Positions 45,500 to 57,395 of a stretch of 64,000 bases of DNA are shown piece after piece; the first letter of the stretch is position 1; every line of letters starts with the position of its first letter. The DNA lies in NCBI GenBank assembly GCA_032622095.1, contig CP136063.1, positions 75,373,980 through 75,437,979 on the forward strand, written 5' to 3'. Below the pieces are notes generated by a model, which saw only the letters and a list, made by a program, of their open reading frames with translations, was not told the DNA's origin and ran no database searches. Both the position numbers and the translations under genes were made by a program. This DNA is from Siphonodentalium dalli. Lineage: Eukaryota; Mollusca; Scaphopoda; Gadilida; Siphonodentaliidae.

Positions 45500-45581
45500 C
45501 CACCTTTTGGGAAGATCCCATTGATAGATTGTACCCTCATTGAAGACTCATCATCTGATCTCTACCTATTTGATGAAGAAA
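45500..45581 (+). CDS. RASGRF: RasGRF exon d: PH-domain strand and start of a variable loop
   Basis: 82 nt, starts in phase 0 and leaves one base. Acceptor TTCTTGCAG, donor GTAAGT. Encodes PPFGKIPLIDCTLIED then SSSDLYLFDEE. 'IPLIDCTLIE' matches the vertebrate 'ISLIDCTLLE' strand right after the LHL.K segment of exon c. The tail is acidic and serine-rich and belongs to a loop that varies between family members. The exon sits less than 40 bp downstream of a foldback element (45300-45463). The following intron is 11.6 kb. Confidence 0.91.
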
Positions 45582-46386
45582 GTAAGTTATTTACATCTAT
45601 CTGCTCTCATAATCACTAATTGCTCTTGCCAAAAATTAGATTTGGCCGTTCTGTATTTTATCATGTCATCTAAAATTTATATTTATTACATAATCCTACC
45701 CTTATTCCATTCAATAAACCCATTCTATAAATTGTGATATTAAATGTTCGTTTAATAACAGGAAATAGTGCCAGGCCAAAATTAAAATTAGGTTTGTCTG
45801 TCCACTCCCGACTGACTCATTTTTACCTCCCCGACCAGCCCCGACCGTATTATTATTTTTTTTTGGTCAAAATCGGCTAACCTGTTTCCTCTTAGCGGCA
45901 ATCCTTTGCCGCCCGGAAACTAACACATTACTCCGTACTACCGAGCTGTACAGGCAAGACAACTACTTGTAAATATTCTTGTCAATACGACAAGTTTTAA
46001 CTAAAACAGTAGTCTTAAAAACAAAACAAAAATATACATGTACATATATATATATGAAAGCTCAATTCAAAAGCTCTTATGTGTTATTATACACACACAA
46101 TAAACTCTTAATACACTATCATCATAATTTTATCAACTCTTTTATCATTATCACAGTTTTACCAGCTTTTACTAGACTTTTTTTACTACCATTATTTTAT
46201 ATACCCAATGTAATGGGGTGCTCCTCACTTAAAGGAGGGAATTCCACAACAAACAAGCAACTATTTCTACTTCCGGTCGCGGCTCATTGGAACTACTCTG
46301 TATGCGTAATCGAGTCGTTTACGTTACGGAATCGGCCGAAATGAGCCGAATGATCGCGGCTGTCAAGGTCGTTTGCACTTGCCACG

Positions 46387-46839
46387 ATGGCGACCGCAGA
46401 AAAAGTTCCCAAATTCGTCTGAAATCAGAGACAACACAGCCGCTCTCGAAAAAGAGAAAGTTTAAACTTGTAACACTTTGTGTGTCGGTAATAAAAAGAA
46501 AATTATTTTCTAAGGCCAAACAGCCCGTGCAAACTTGCATTTTAGTTCAAAACAAAATTATCCAGATTAACCCCTCAAATTTGTTCAGGGACCTAGATAT
46601 CTTTACTCCTGAGTATAGAACCCATTAAGATTGCTTTGGACAATCAAATTTGTGAAATTTACACTGACTTGAGAGTGTGCCTGAGGCTAAAAGTGAAACA
46701 GCACAAAACAGGAAGGATCAGCGCCCCAATGCTTTTGGGAACATCAAAAGAAAAGGTTCTGCCCAAGTTTCTTCCAAAGGAAAACATGAATCTTAATGTT
46801 AAATATATTATTAAAATTAATAAATTAAAAATGATTTAA
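46387..46839 (+). pseudogene. Broken plus-strand frame(s) inside the 1.95-kb element
   Basis: An ATG in good context (CGATGGCGACCGCAGAAAAA) opens a frame that stops after 11 codons. Overlapping frames then carry basic segments (LSKKRKFKLV, KVLPKFLPKENMNLNVKYII) down to TGA/TAA in an A/T-rich junction facing the minus-strand frame. Coding origin is inferred from composition and arrangement only. Confidence 0.3.
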
Positions 46840-46852
46840 AAAAATTATTGAG

Positions 46853-47089
46853 TTAAATTGTGCTATTATTGCTCAAACCTTTCTTTGAGAATAGGTCACG
46901 AATATGCCATGGGGTGTCCACTTTATATTCTTCCCCCACCCTGTCCCAACCAATCCCACCGGGGCACCTACCCAGTTCTTGTTCAATTCCGGCTTGTATT
47001 GAGAATGTTTTGAAGGTTTCACGGCTGTAGGTGAATGGAGAAGTCTCGGGTGACAGCACTCTGGATGCAAGTTGTAAGACACTGTTCAA
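46853..47089 (-). pseudogene. Convergent minus-strand frame inside the 1.95-kb element
   Basis: 78 codons, ending ...IGWDRVGEEYKVDTPWHIRD then LFSKKGLSNNSTI. Its codon use and its end in the A/T-rich junction suggest a real 3' coding end. I do not recognise the family. Confidence 0.35.
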
Positions 47090-48057
47090 TTAATGAAATA
47101 TGAGAGACACTGCCAGGCCGCCCCACATGCCTAAATATAACTGCCCCTATCTTCTGACTGAAAATCCGGGATACATGCATAGATCCTGTCACGTGTGCCC
47201 CGACCCTTGAATGATATACATGTCGATTGAAACTTCTTACTTTGTAATTTTTAAGGGCAGTCAGATTTTATACTGATATCATGCCCCATTTCTGACAGCA
47301 TGTCGATATGTCCTGCGCCCATATATTGTTAGAGCCTGTCTGATTTAACGTGCACAAGCCCATGTATATTCAAAATTGAACGACACGTGTGTGTCAGCCA
47401 TTGCACAAATGACATACACTTGTGTTGCTCTGTTTTTATTACTCATCTTGAACATCGACATTGACTGCACAAGGGACCCTGACATATTAAAGAAATACAA
47501 GGTGGTGCTGCCAGTGTGCAGAAATTCACAAGGAGATCCCAAAGAGGAGTCCAAGATAAAGTCCTAATGACAATTTTCAGCAATATAACTATTCAAATAA
47601 AGCATGCCAAAACATGACATTTGCGATATGTTTTATTATATGGGAAACGTATAACATGGTATAAATATCAGCTCTAATGAAAAAAATATATATTTACATA
47701 CCTACCTACCCACTTCCAAAATCTAGGGTCGGGAGTGGACAAACACACATATTTTTAATAGTGGCCCCAGGTGACCTTTCACTTCCGGATTGTTGTCTGA
47801 TTACATTCGGTAGGCTACGTCTCAAAATATTTTTCCAATAAACTATAATGAATGAAGAGTTTGAAAAATTATGTCCTTAAATATACGCCATTAAAAACGC
47901 CAAATAGTCTTTATTTGTCTGGGACTATTTCTTTACGCGGTTAAGAACTCATAGTTAAGTGAAACGTCATTGCAGGCCTTATAGAAGCCGATGTTAGTTT
48001 CGCGTCCCATTTTGTTGATTTAAGATTGTTTTGTCGAGGTTTTGGATCATGTAATAA

Positions 48058-48209
48058 ATAGAATCTACAACTAGTCCCAGTTTATAATGGAATTTACAAA
48101 ATTGTCCAGTAAATTAGGTCTGGACCGAGCCTTTGGCTCGGTCCAGACCTAATTTACTGGACTCGTTTTGTAAATTCCGCTATAAACTGGGAACTCGTTG
48201 TAGATCCAC
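48058..48209. mobile_element. Foldback MITE centred on GGACCGAGCCTTTGGCTCGG
   Basis: Arms GAATCTACAACTAGTCCCAG / CTGGGAACTCGTTGTAGATC and TCCAGTAAATTAGGTCTGGA / its complement. About 150-170 bp, near-perfect centre. Confidence 0.85.
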
Positions 48210-48426
48210 AATGTATTAAATTCCATCTAAGATTTTTTTTTTGTCTTCCTGTGTGATTATTTTGTTAAAATGAATAAAAATAAAAATTCAAAACCAATTT
48301 TATTTTCTAATTTTTTTCCACTCCTCTCTACCTGCTTCTACCCAATGTTTAAAATAATTATATGACCAATAAATTAGAAAAAAGTGGCCTGATACAGATG
48401 AATGGAATTATTAAAGTTATTTCAGA

Positions 48427-48692
48427 CAAGCCTTGAAATAGTGTGTCTCATTTGCAGAATGAGGTCCCCAGAGGGTGAATTTAGTGATGCTACCCCGCAT
48501 AGTGGGCTAGCATCACCAAATTCACCCTCTGGGAACCTCATTCTGCTGAGGTGTAAGCAGAATGAAATAGTGTGTCTGTCATTTGCAGAATGAGGTCCCC
48601 AGAGGGTGAATTTAGTGATGCTACCCCCGCACGCATAGCGGGGTAGCATCACTAAATTCACCCTCTGGGGACCTCATTCTGCAAATGACAGA
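48427..48692. mobile_element. FB-2 elements, one truncated and one complete
   Basis: CAAGCCTTGAAATAGTGTGT with a first palindrome, a partial second start (GAAATAGTGTGTCTGTCATT), then a complete palindrome with tip CCCCGCACGCATAGCGGGG. Confidence 0.85.
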
Positions 48693-48699
48693 GCATTAT

Positions 48700-49190
48700 C
48701 GTCTTGTCAGAGGACCTTGTTTTAACTTTAATTTAATTTTTAATTCTACGATGAAATCCCTGGTTTAAAATATTTATAAACTTGGCTACCTTTTACTAAT
48801 AATATAAATAAATGATATTTATAGGATAAGCTGCAACCAGTATATATTGTGTGGAAAATTCTTACGACAAATATGTACCAAGCCGTTTTAATTTTCTCCT
48901 TAGTTGACTTTCTAAAAGGCCTTCTTGGTCCATCTGCCAGTGCATTACTCGGACTTTTTCTCCGTCATTCTAGAAGCTAAGTGTGGGGTTGCTTTAATAC
49001 CTTGACAGTTCTGCTACCTGGTCATACATCCACTTACCTTATATGGTTACACATGTAAAAAGCTGACCTATAAGCCTGCTGTTAATCAGTTTCGAGATTC
49101 GGTTTGATTCAAATTGAAAACCACATTGCTGGTTCGATTCGAGATTCAACTTGACTCAGAATATGAGCTTTTCAGGGCCCGATTCTGAAG
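48700..49190. other. Unassigned intron sequence
   Basis: Nothing recognised, apart from a GATTCGAGATTC patch near 49090-49160 resembling subterminal hAT repeats of 25149. Confidence 0.35.
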
Positions 49191-49198
49191 GTATACTT

Positions 49199-50166
49199 AA
49201 GAAATGACTTGCAGATCGATTGGGGTCATTGGATATTGAGTAATTAAACAAAGTGTGTGAATCCCGCAGGGCACTCTGCTGGTCAAAACCAATGACCCAG
49301 GGTTGCCAATAGGTACTGGTACCGGAACCAGCGGTAATCAGGAATTAAATCGGTACCGGTTCTGATGTCGAGTACCGACGGTTCTCGGTACTGATTGTTG
49401 ATTTCTATTAATATACCTCTTAACGAATATAAAGGGTTAATTAAGCAGCTCAACATAACACCAGATACAACTGCGATTTGTTAACGTGATATCGTCAACA
49501 CACTCAAACATCAAAGGCCCAGTATGCCACACTATGAGTCCGTTGCCAGATGTATTATGACGTAATGATTCTTATGATCACCTGAGTGACATCTATTGAG
49601 TTTTATTTTCCCTTGTTTTAACTTTTATTGTGATATAAAGTTAATTTCACAGACACAGTATATTTGACTATTTTCTCTCAAAATCTATTCCAAATTTTCG
49701 AACAAGCCAACTACAACTAGGCTTACTGGAAACGACTTTGGTTTCATTGGGTAACATCATTTATGATATTACAACATGCGAGTAATATGGCCGAGTAGTG
49801 AGTTCTCTAATACACAAATACACAAATAATATGGTGTACCGTGTATCCATACAAGCCTACAATGTTGGTCGGCCCAGTAGTCAAACATACATGTCTACAT
49901 TTGTTCCACTCTGTATTCGTCTTTTAAAAAATCCTCCCTTTACGACTTGCTGAAAATCTCCGCAGACGACTTAATTGTAAATGTCTTTTTATTTTCGTTG
50001 TTTGACTAAACCTCGAACTTACCGAATAATTGATGATGGAACCCCACGAAACCAAAGTTATTTGCAGTATAAAAGTCCACTCAATGAGTACCGATACCGA
50101 TCCGGTTTGCGGTACTGAACATCAGTACGGAACCGGTACCCAATCGATCTGCAAGTAATTTCTTAC
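49199..50166. mobile_element. Inverted-repeat element with GGTACCGG-rich interior
   Basis: AAGAAATGACTTGCAGATCG at the left pairs with CGATCTGCAAGTAATTTCTT at the right. Just inside are GGTACTGGTACCGG / CCGGTACC-type inverted repeats. About 970 bp, no protein recognised. Confidence 0.7.
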
Positions 50167-50267
50167 AATCATGTACCAGTACTTTTTAATAGAACATTAA
50201 ATTAATAATTTGAACAACTTTTCAATACTACCTCAACAATTTTAACAGTCTCCCAATAACAACACAC

Positions 50268-50395
50268 AGCGAGCGCGTGCACACGATCGGCTTGAAGTGA
50301 TGTAGGTTGTTCATTGATTTTTGAAGTGGACACCATGCAGCGAGCGTGTGCACATGGTCGGCTTGAAGTGACGTATGTGTTCATCACTTTTTATC
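50268..50395. repeat. Two ~70-bp tandem copies
   Basis: CAGCGAGCGCGTGCACACGA and CAGCGAGCGTGTGCACATGG, each followed by TCGGCTTGAAGTGA. Confidence 0.85.
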
Positions 50396-50551
50396 CAGAC
50401 TTAGTGTCAACTTCAGTTATTGGTTTATGAACATCAGAAAAGTTCATGTGAACCGTATGGTAAAATGTACTGATTCCTACAGTCGCTAATTGTGTGAATG
50501 ATGTAGAGGGTGTGTGATTATAATTACATATGCATACAAGTCATCGGTTAT

Positions 50552-53500
50552 TAGCTCAACTTTACTTTGTAAAGTTTGAGCTATTGCCATGGCTTTGTCG
50601 TCCGTCGTCCGTGTGTACGTGTGTACGTGTGTGCGTGTGCGCGTGTGTACGTAAGGCGTCAACAATAGAGGCTACAGGTCGTACCTTTGATCGGATCATT
50701 ATGAAATTTGTCATAGCTGTTGACATCAACATTTGTACCGGAATGATTCATTTTGGGGTCATTCGGAAAAAAAACATGGCCGCCAGCGGCCATCTTAGAT
50801 TTCAAAATTCGATCCATTAGCACGGGCTACAGGCCGTACTGTTCGTCTGATCGTCATGAAATTTGTCATGGATGTTAATATTGACATGTAGATGGGAACG
50901 AGTAATTTTGGGGTCATTCGGCCAAAAAACATGGCCGCCAGCAGCCATCTTCGATTTTACTCTTTGCATGACTAAATCCTTTAGCACGGGCTACAGGTCG
51001 TACCTTTAGTCAGATCATCATAAAATTTGTCATGGATGTTAACAATGACATGTAGATGGGAATGAGTCATTTTTGGGTTATTCGGGCAAAAAACATGGCC
51101 GCCAGCAGCCATCTTGTATTTTACTCTTTGTATGACTAAATCCTTTAGCACGGGCTACAGGTCATACCTTTAGTCTGATAATCATGAAATTTGTCATGGC
51201 TGTTGAAATTGGAATGTAGATGGGAACGAGTCATTTTGGGGTCATTCGGACAAAAAACATGGCCGCCAGTGGCCATCTTTGTTTTCAAAATTCAATCCAT
51301 TAGCACGGGCCACAGGTCGCACTGTTCGTCTGATCATCATGAAATTTGTCATGGATGTTAATATTGACATGTAGATGGGAACGAGTTATTTTGGGGTCAT
51401 TCGGCCCAAAAACATGGCCGCCAGCAGCCATCTTGGATTTTACTCTTTGTATGACTAAATTCTTTAGCACGGGCTACAGGTCGTACCTTTAGTCTGATCA
51501 TCATGAAATTTGTCATGGATGTTAACAATGAAATGTAGATTGGAACGAGTCATTTTGGGGTCATTCGGCCAAAAAACATGGCCGCCAGCAGCCGTCTTGG
51601 ATTTTACTCTTTGCATGACTAAATCCTTTAGCACGGGCTACAGGTCCTACTTTTAGTCTGATCATCATAAAATTTGTCAATAATGTTAATAATCACATGT
51701 AGATGGGAACGAGTCATTTTGGGGTCATTCGGCCAAAAAACATGGCCGCCAGCAGCCATCTTGGATTTTACTCTTTGTATGACTAAATCCTTTAGCACGG
51801 GCTACAGGTCGTATCTTTAGTCTGATCATCATAAAATTTGTCATGGATGTTGATATTGGAATGTAGATGGGAACGAGTCATTTTGGGGTCATTCGGACAA
51901 AAAACATGGCCGCCAGCGGCCATCTTGGATTTCAAAATTTAATCCATTAGCACGGGCCACAGGTCGTACTGTTTGTCTGATCATCATGAAATTTGTCATG
52001 GATGATAATATTGACATGTAGATGGGAACGAGTAATTTTGGGGTCATTCGGCCAAAAAACATGGTCGCCAGCAGCCATCTTGGATTTTACTCTTTGTATG
52101 ACTAAATCCTTTAGCACAGGCTACAGGTCGTACATTTAGTCTGATCATCATAAAATTTGTCATGGCTGTTGAAATTGGAATGTAGATGGGAACGAGTCAT
52201 TTTGGGGTCATTCGGACATAAAACATGGCCGCCAGCAGCCATCTTGCATTTAAAAATTTAATCCATTAGCACGGGCCACAGTTAGTACTGTTCGTCTGAT
52301 CATCATGAAATTTGTCATGGATGTTAATATTGACATGTAGATGGGAACGAGTACTTTTGGGGTCATTTGGCCGAAAAACATGGCCGCCAGCAGCCATCTT
52401 GGATTTCACTCTTTGTATGACTAAATCCTTTAGCACGAGCTACAGGTTGTATCTTTAGTCTGATCATCATAAAATTTGTCATGAATGTTAATAATGACAT
52501 GTAGATGGGAACGAGTCATTTTGGGGTCATTCGGCCAAAAAACATGGCCGCCAGCAGCCATCTTGGATTTTACTCTTTGTATGACTAAATCCTTTAGCAC
52601 GGGCTACAGGTCGTACCTTTAGTCTGATCATCATAAAATTTTTCATGGCTGTTGAAATTGGAATGTAAATGGGAACGAGTCATTTTGGAGTCATTCGGAC
52701 AAAAAACATGGCCGCTAGCAGCCATCTTGGATTTCAAAATTTAATCCATTAGCATGGGCCACAGGTCATACTGTTCGTCTGATCATCATGAAATTTGTCA
52801 TGGATGTTAATATTGACATGTAGATGGGAACGAGTAATTTTGGGTGTCATTTGGCCAAAAACATGGCCGCCAGCAGCCATCTTGGATTTTACTCTTTGTA
52901 TGACTAAATTCTTTAGCACGGGCTACAGGTCGTACCTTTAGTCTGATCATCATAAAATTTGTCATGGTTCTTAACAATGACATGTAGATGGGAACGAGTA
53001 ATTTTGGGGTCAATCGGCCAAAAAACATGGTCGCCAGCAGCCATCTTGGATTTTACTCTTTGTATGACTAAATCCTTTAGCACGGGCTACAGGTTGTACC
53101 TTTAGTCTGATCATCATAAAATTTGTCATGAATGTTAACAATGAAATGTAGATTGGAACGAGTCATTTTGGGGTCATTCGGCCAAAAAACATGGCCGCCA
53201 GCAGCCGTCTTGGATTTTACTCTTTGTATGACTAAATTCTTTAGCACGGGCTACAGGTCGTACCTTTAGTCTGATCATCATAAAATTTGTCATGTATGTT
53301 AACAATGAAATGTAGATTGGAACGAGTCATTTTGGGGTCATTCGGCCAAAAAACATGGCCGCCAGCAGCCGTCTTGGATTTTACTCTTTGCATGACTAAA
53401 TCCTTTAGCACGGGCTACAGGTCCTACTTTTAGTCTGATCATCATAAAATTTGTCAATAATGTTAATAATCACATGTAGATGGGAACGAGTCATTTTGGG

Positions 53501-56500
53501 GTCATTCGGCCAAAAAACATGGCCGCCAGCAGCCATCTTGGATTTTACTCTTTGTATGACTAAATCCTTTAGCACGGGCTACAGGTCGTATCTTTAGTCT
53601 GATCATCATAAAATTTGTCATGGCTGTTGATATTGGAATGTAGATGGGAACGAGTCATTTTGGGGTCATTCGGACAAAAAACATGGCCGCCAGCGGCCAT
53701 CTTGGATTTCAAAATTTAATCCATTAGCACGGGCCACAGGTGGTACTGTTTGTCTGATCATCATGAAATTTGTCATGGATGATAATATTGACATGTAGAT
53801 GGGAACGAGTAATTTTGGGGTCATTCGGCCAAAAAACATGGTCGCCAGCAGCCATCTTGGATTTTACTCTTTGTATGACTAAATCCTTTAGCACAGGCTA
53901 CAGGTCGTACATTTAGTCTGATCATCATAAAATTTGTCATGGCTGTTGAAATTGGAATGTAGATGGGAACGAGTCATTTTGGGGTCATTCGGACATAAAA
54001 CATGGCCGCCAGCAGCCATCTTGCATTTAAAAATTTAATCCATTAGCACGGGCCACAGTTAGTACTGTTCGTCTGATAATCATGAAATTTGTCATGGATG
54101 TTAATATTGACATGTAGATGGGAACGAGTACTTTTGGGGTCATTTGGCTGAAAAACATGGCCGCCAGCAGCCATCTTGGATTTCACTCTTTGTATGACTA
54201 AATCCTTTAGCACGAGCTACAGGTTGTATCTTTAGTCTGATCATCATAAAATTTGTCATGAATGTTAATAATGACATGTAGATGGGAACGAGTCATTTTG
54301 GGGTCATTCGGCCAAAAAACATGGCCGCCAGCAGCCATCTTGGATTTTACTCTTTGTATGACTAAATCCTTTAGCACGGGCTACAGGTCGTACCTTTAGT
54401 CTGATCATCATAAAAATTTTCATGGCTGTTGAAATTGGAATGTAAATGGGAACGAGTCATTTTGGAGTCATTCGGACAAAAAACATGGCCGCTAGCAGCC
54501 ATCTTGGATTTCAAAATTTAATCCATTAGCATGGGCCACAGGTCATACTGTTCGTCTGATCATCATGAAATTTGTCATGGATGTTAATATTGACATGTAG
54601 ATGGGAACGAGTAATTTTGGGTGTCATTTGGCCAAAAACATGGCCGCCAGCAGCCATCTTGGATTTTACTCTTTGTATGACTAAATTCTTTAGCACGGGC
54701 TACAGGTCGTACCTTTAGTCTGATCATCATAAAATTTGTCATGGTTCTTAACAATGACATGTAGATGGGAACGAGTAATTTTGGGGTCAATCGGCCAAAA
54801 AACATGGTCGCCAGCAGCCATCTTGGATTTTACTCTTTGTATGACTAAATCCTTTAGCACGGGCTACAGGTTGTACCTTTAGTCTGATCATCATAAAATT
54901 TGTCATGAATGTTAACAATGAAATGTAGATTGGAACGAGTCATTTTGGGGTCATTCGGCCAAAAAACATGGCCGCCAGCAGCCGTCTTGGATTTTACTCT
55001 TTGTATGACTAAATTCTTTAGCACGGGCTACAGGTCGTACCTTTAGTCTGATCATCATAAAATTTGTCATGTATGTTAACAATGAAATGTAGATTGGAAC
55101 GAGTCATTTTGGGGTCATTCGGCCAAAAAACATGGCCGCCAGCAGCCGTCTTGGATTTTACTCTTTGCATGACTAAATCCTTTAGCACGGGCTACAGGTC
55201 CTACTTTTAGTCTGATCATCATAAAATTTGTCAATAATGTTAATAATCACATGTAGATGGGAACGAGCCATTTTGGGGTCATTCGGCCAAAAAACATGGC
55301 CGCCAGCAGCCATCTTGGATTTTACTCTTTGTATGACTAAATCCTTTAGCACGGGCTACAGGTCGTATCTTTAGTCTGATCATCATAAAATTTGTCATGG
55401 CTGTTGATATTGGAATGTAGATGGGAACGAGTCATTTTGGGGTCATTCGGACAAAAAACATGGCCGCCAGTGGCCATCTTGGATTTCAAAATTTAATCCA
55501 TTAGCACGGGCCACAGGTCGTACTGTTTGTCTGATCATCATGAAATTTGTCATGGATGATAATATTGACATGTAGATGGGAACGAGTAATTTTGGGGTCA
55601 TTCGGCCAAAAAACATGGTCGCCAGCAGCCATCTTGGATTTTACTCTTTGTATGACTAAATCCTTTAGCACAGGCTACAGGTCGTACATTTAGTCTGATC
55701 ATCATAAAATTTGTCATGGCTGTTGAAATTGGAATGTAGATGGGAACGAGTCATTTTGGGGTCATTCGGACATAAAACATGGCCGCCAGCAGCCATCTTG
55801 CATTTAAAAATTTAATCCATTAGCACGGGCCACAGTTAGTACTGTTCGTCTGATCATCATGAAATTTGTCATGGATGTTAATATTGACATGTAGATGGGA
55901 ACGAGTACTTTTGGGGTCATTTGGCCGAAAAACATGGCCGCCAGCAGCCATCTTGGATTTCACTCTTTGTATGACTAAATCCTTTAGCACGGGCTACAGG
56001 TTGTATCTTTAGTCTGATCATCATAAAATTTGTCATGAATGTTAATAATGACATGTAGATGGGAACGAGTCATTTTGGGGTCATTCGGCCAAAAAACATG
56101 GCCGCCAGCAGCCATCTTGGATTTTACTCTTTGTATGACTAAATCCTTTAGCACGGGCTACAGGTCGTACCTTTAGTCTGATCATCATAAAATTTTTCAT
56201 GGCTGTTGAAATTGGAATGTAAATGGGAACGAGTCATTTTGGAGTCATTCGGACAAAAAACATGGCCGCTAGCAGCCATCTTGGATTTCAAAATTTAATC
56301 CATTAGCATGGGCCACAGGTCGTACTGTTCGTCTGATCATCATGAAATTTGTCATGGATGTTAATATTGACATGTAGATGGGAACGAGTAATTTTGGGTG
56401 TCATTTGGCCAAAAACATGGCCGCCAGCAGCCATCTTGGATTTTACTCTTTGTATGACTAAATTCTTTAGCACGGGCTACAGGTCGTACCTTTAGTCTGA

Positions 56501-57143
56501 TCATCATAAAATTTGTCATGGTTCTTAACAATGACATGTAGATGGGAACGAGTAATTTTGGGGTCAATCGGCCAAAAAACATGGTCGCCAGCAGCCATCT
56601 TGGATTTTACTCTTTGTATGACTAAATCCTTTAGCACGGGCTACAGGTTGTACCTTTAGTCTGATCATCATAAAATTTGTCATGAATGTTAATAATGACA
56701 TGTAGATGGGAACGAGTCATTTTGGGGTCATTTGGCCAAAAAACATGGCCGCCAGCAGCCAACTTGGATTTTACTCTTTGTATGACTAAATCCTTTACCA
56801 CGGGCTACAGGTCGTACCTTTAGTCTGATTTCAGGGTCATTCGGACAAAAAACATGGCCGCCAGTGGCCATCTTGGATTTCAAAATTTAATCCATTAGCA
56901 CGGGCCACAGGTCGTACCTTTAGTCTGATCGTCATAAAATTTGTCATTGATGTTAACGATGACATGTAGTTGGGAACGACTCATTTTGGGGTCATTCGGC
57001 TGAAAACATGGCCGCCAGCAGCCATCTTGGATTTTACTTTTCTCTTCATGTCTATAAACTAGTATTAGACATTCAACTTTCCACATTCCTAATCGCTCCA
57101 TTGACTGTAATATATTAAATTATTCCCTTTCCAAGTTGAGCTA
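50552..57143 (+). mobile_element. Giant HT element / satellite array bounded by TAGCTCAACTT inverted ends
   Basis: Head TAGCTCAACTTTACTTTGTA then AAGTTTGAGCTATTGCCATG, and a GTCC/GTGT run. About 40 tandem monomers of 164 or 155 bp follow (TTAGCACGGGCTACAGGTCG, GATCATCATAAAATTTGTCA, GTAGATGGGAACGAGTCATT, AACATGGCCGCCAGCAGCCA). The right boundary AAGTTGAGCTA at 57133-57143 is the inverse of the first 11 bases. The array ends 34 bp before exon e. Three identical 73-codon frames spaced 1777 bp are repeat artefacts. Confidence 0.85.
51440..56690 (+). repeat. Higher-order repeat, 1777-bp period, nearly three units
   Basis: ATGGCCGCC landmarks at 52061, 53838 and so on repeat exactly every 1777 bp. 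Monomer steps in one unit are 164,155,164,164,155,164,164,164,164,164,155. Units differ at only a few bases (for example GGTCGTACTG versus GGTGGTACTG at 53740). Confidence 0.93.
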
Positions 57144-57177
57144 CAGTGTCATTGACACTTTCATTTTTCAATTTTAG

Positions 57178-57389
57178 CTGCTTCTCTGGATTCATACACC
57201 AGCTCAACTAGCACCACTTCATCCACTGCCCTGCTGTCGACCCAGGTACTCGATCGAGAAAAAGTTGTTGACTATAATGGTCTAGATTTTAGAATCATTG
57301 TGGATTCCAAGAGTGGACCTCCAGTTGTTGTCACGTGCGTGGCATCCACTCAGCAGGAGAAGGCTGCGTGGTGCAGTGATCTCAGTCAG
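57178..57389 (+). CDS. RASGRF: RasGRF exon e: PH-domain loop, last strands and C-terminal helix
   Basis: 212 nt. CT completes the codon opened at 45581 (ACT, Thr) and the exon ends in phase 0. Acceptor ATTTTAG, donor GTAAAT. A Ser/Thr-rich stretch (ASLDSYTSSTSTTSSTALLS) is followed by LDFRIIVDSKSGPPVVVTCV and ASTQQEKAAWCSDLSQ. The last part is the diagnostic PH helix: vertebrate RasGRF has the same QEKAAW core. The loop between LIDCTL and LDFRI is about 49 residues, against roughly 20 in vertebrates (from memory). A CCAT/CTGT microsatellite begins within 10 bp of the donor, and a decayed copy of the exon's end lies at 59085-59126. Confidence 0.95.
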
Positions 57390-57395
57390 GTAAAT

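Larger units (their letters stand above)
45788..47745. mobile_element. 1.95-kb element with GTCCACTCCCGAC inverted ends and convergent open frames
   Basis: Left TTTGTCTGTCCACTCCCGAC, right GTCGGGAGTGGACAAAC. Inside are plus-strand frames (46287-46628, 46636-46839), a convergent minus-strand frame (46853-47089) and a short terminal plus frame (47376-47567) followed by AATAAA near 47597. No superfamily can be named; it looks like the remains of a transposon carrying more than one gene. Confidence 0.6.

Noticed and set aside
49125-49160. GGTTCGATTCGAGATTC resembling a tRNA T arm
   Set aside because: It is part of GATTCGA-type repeats similar to those of the hAT-like element; no tRNA fold around it.
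52807-56582. Three identical 73-codon minus-strand frames
   Set aside because: They are the same segment of the 1777-bp higher-order repeat and carry no protein family.
50552-57143. CRISPR-like array
   Set aside because: Regular spacing, but repeats and 'spacers' are all the same 155-164-bp monomer, in a eukaryotic intron.
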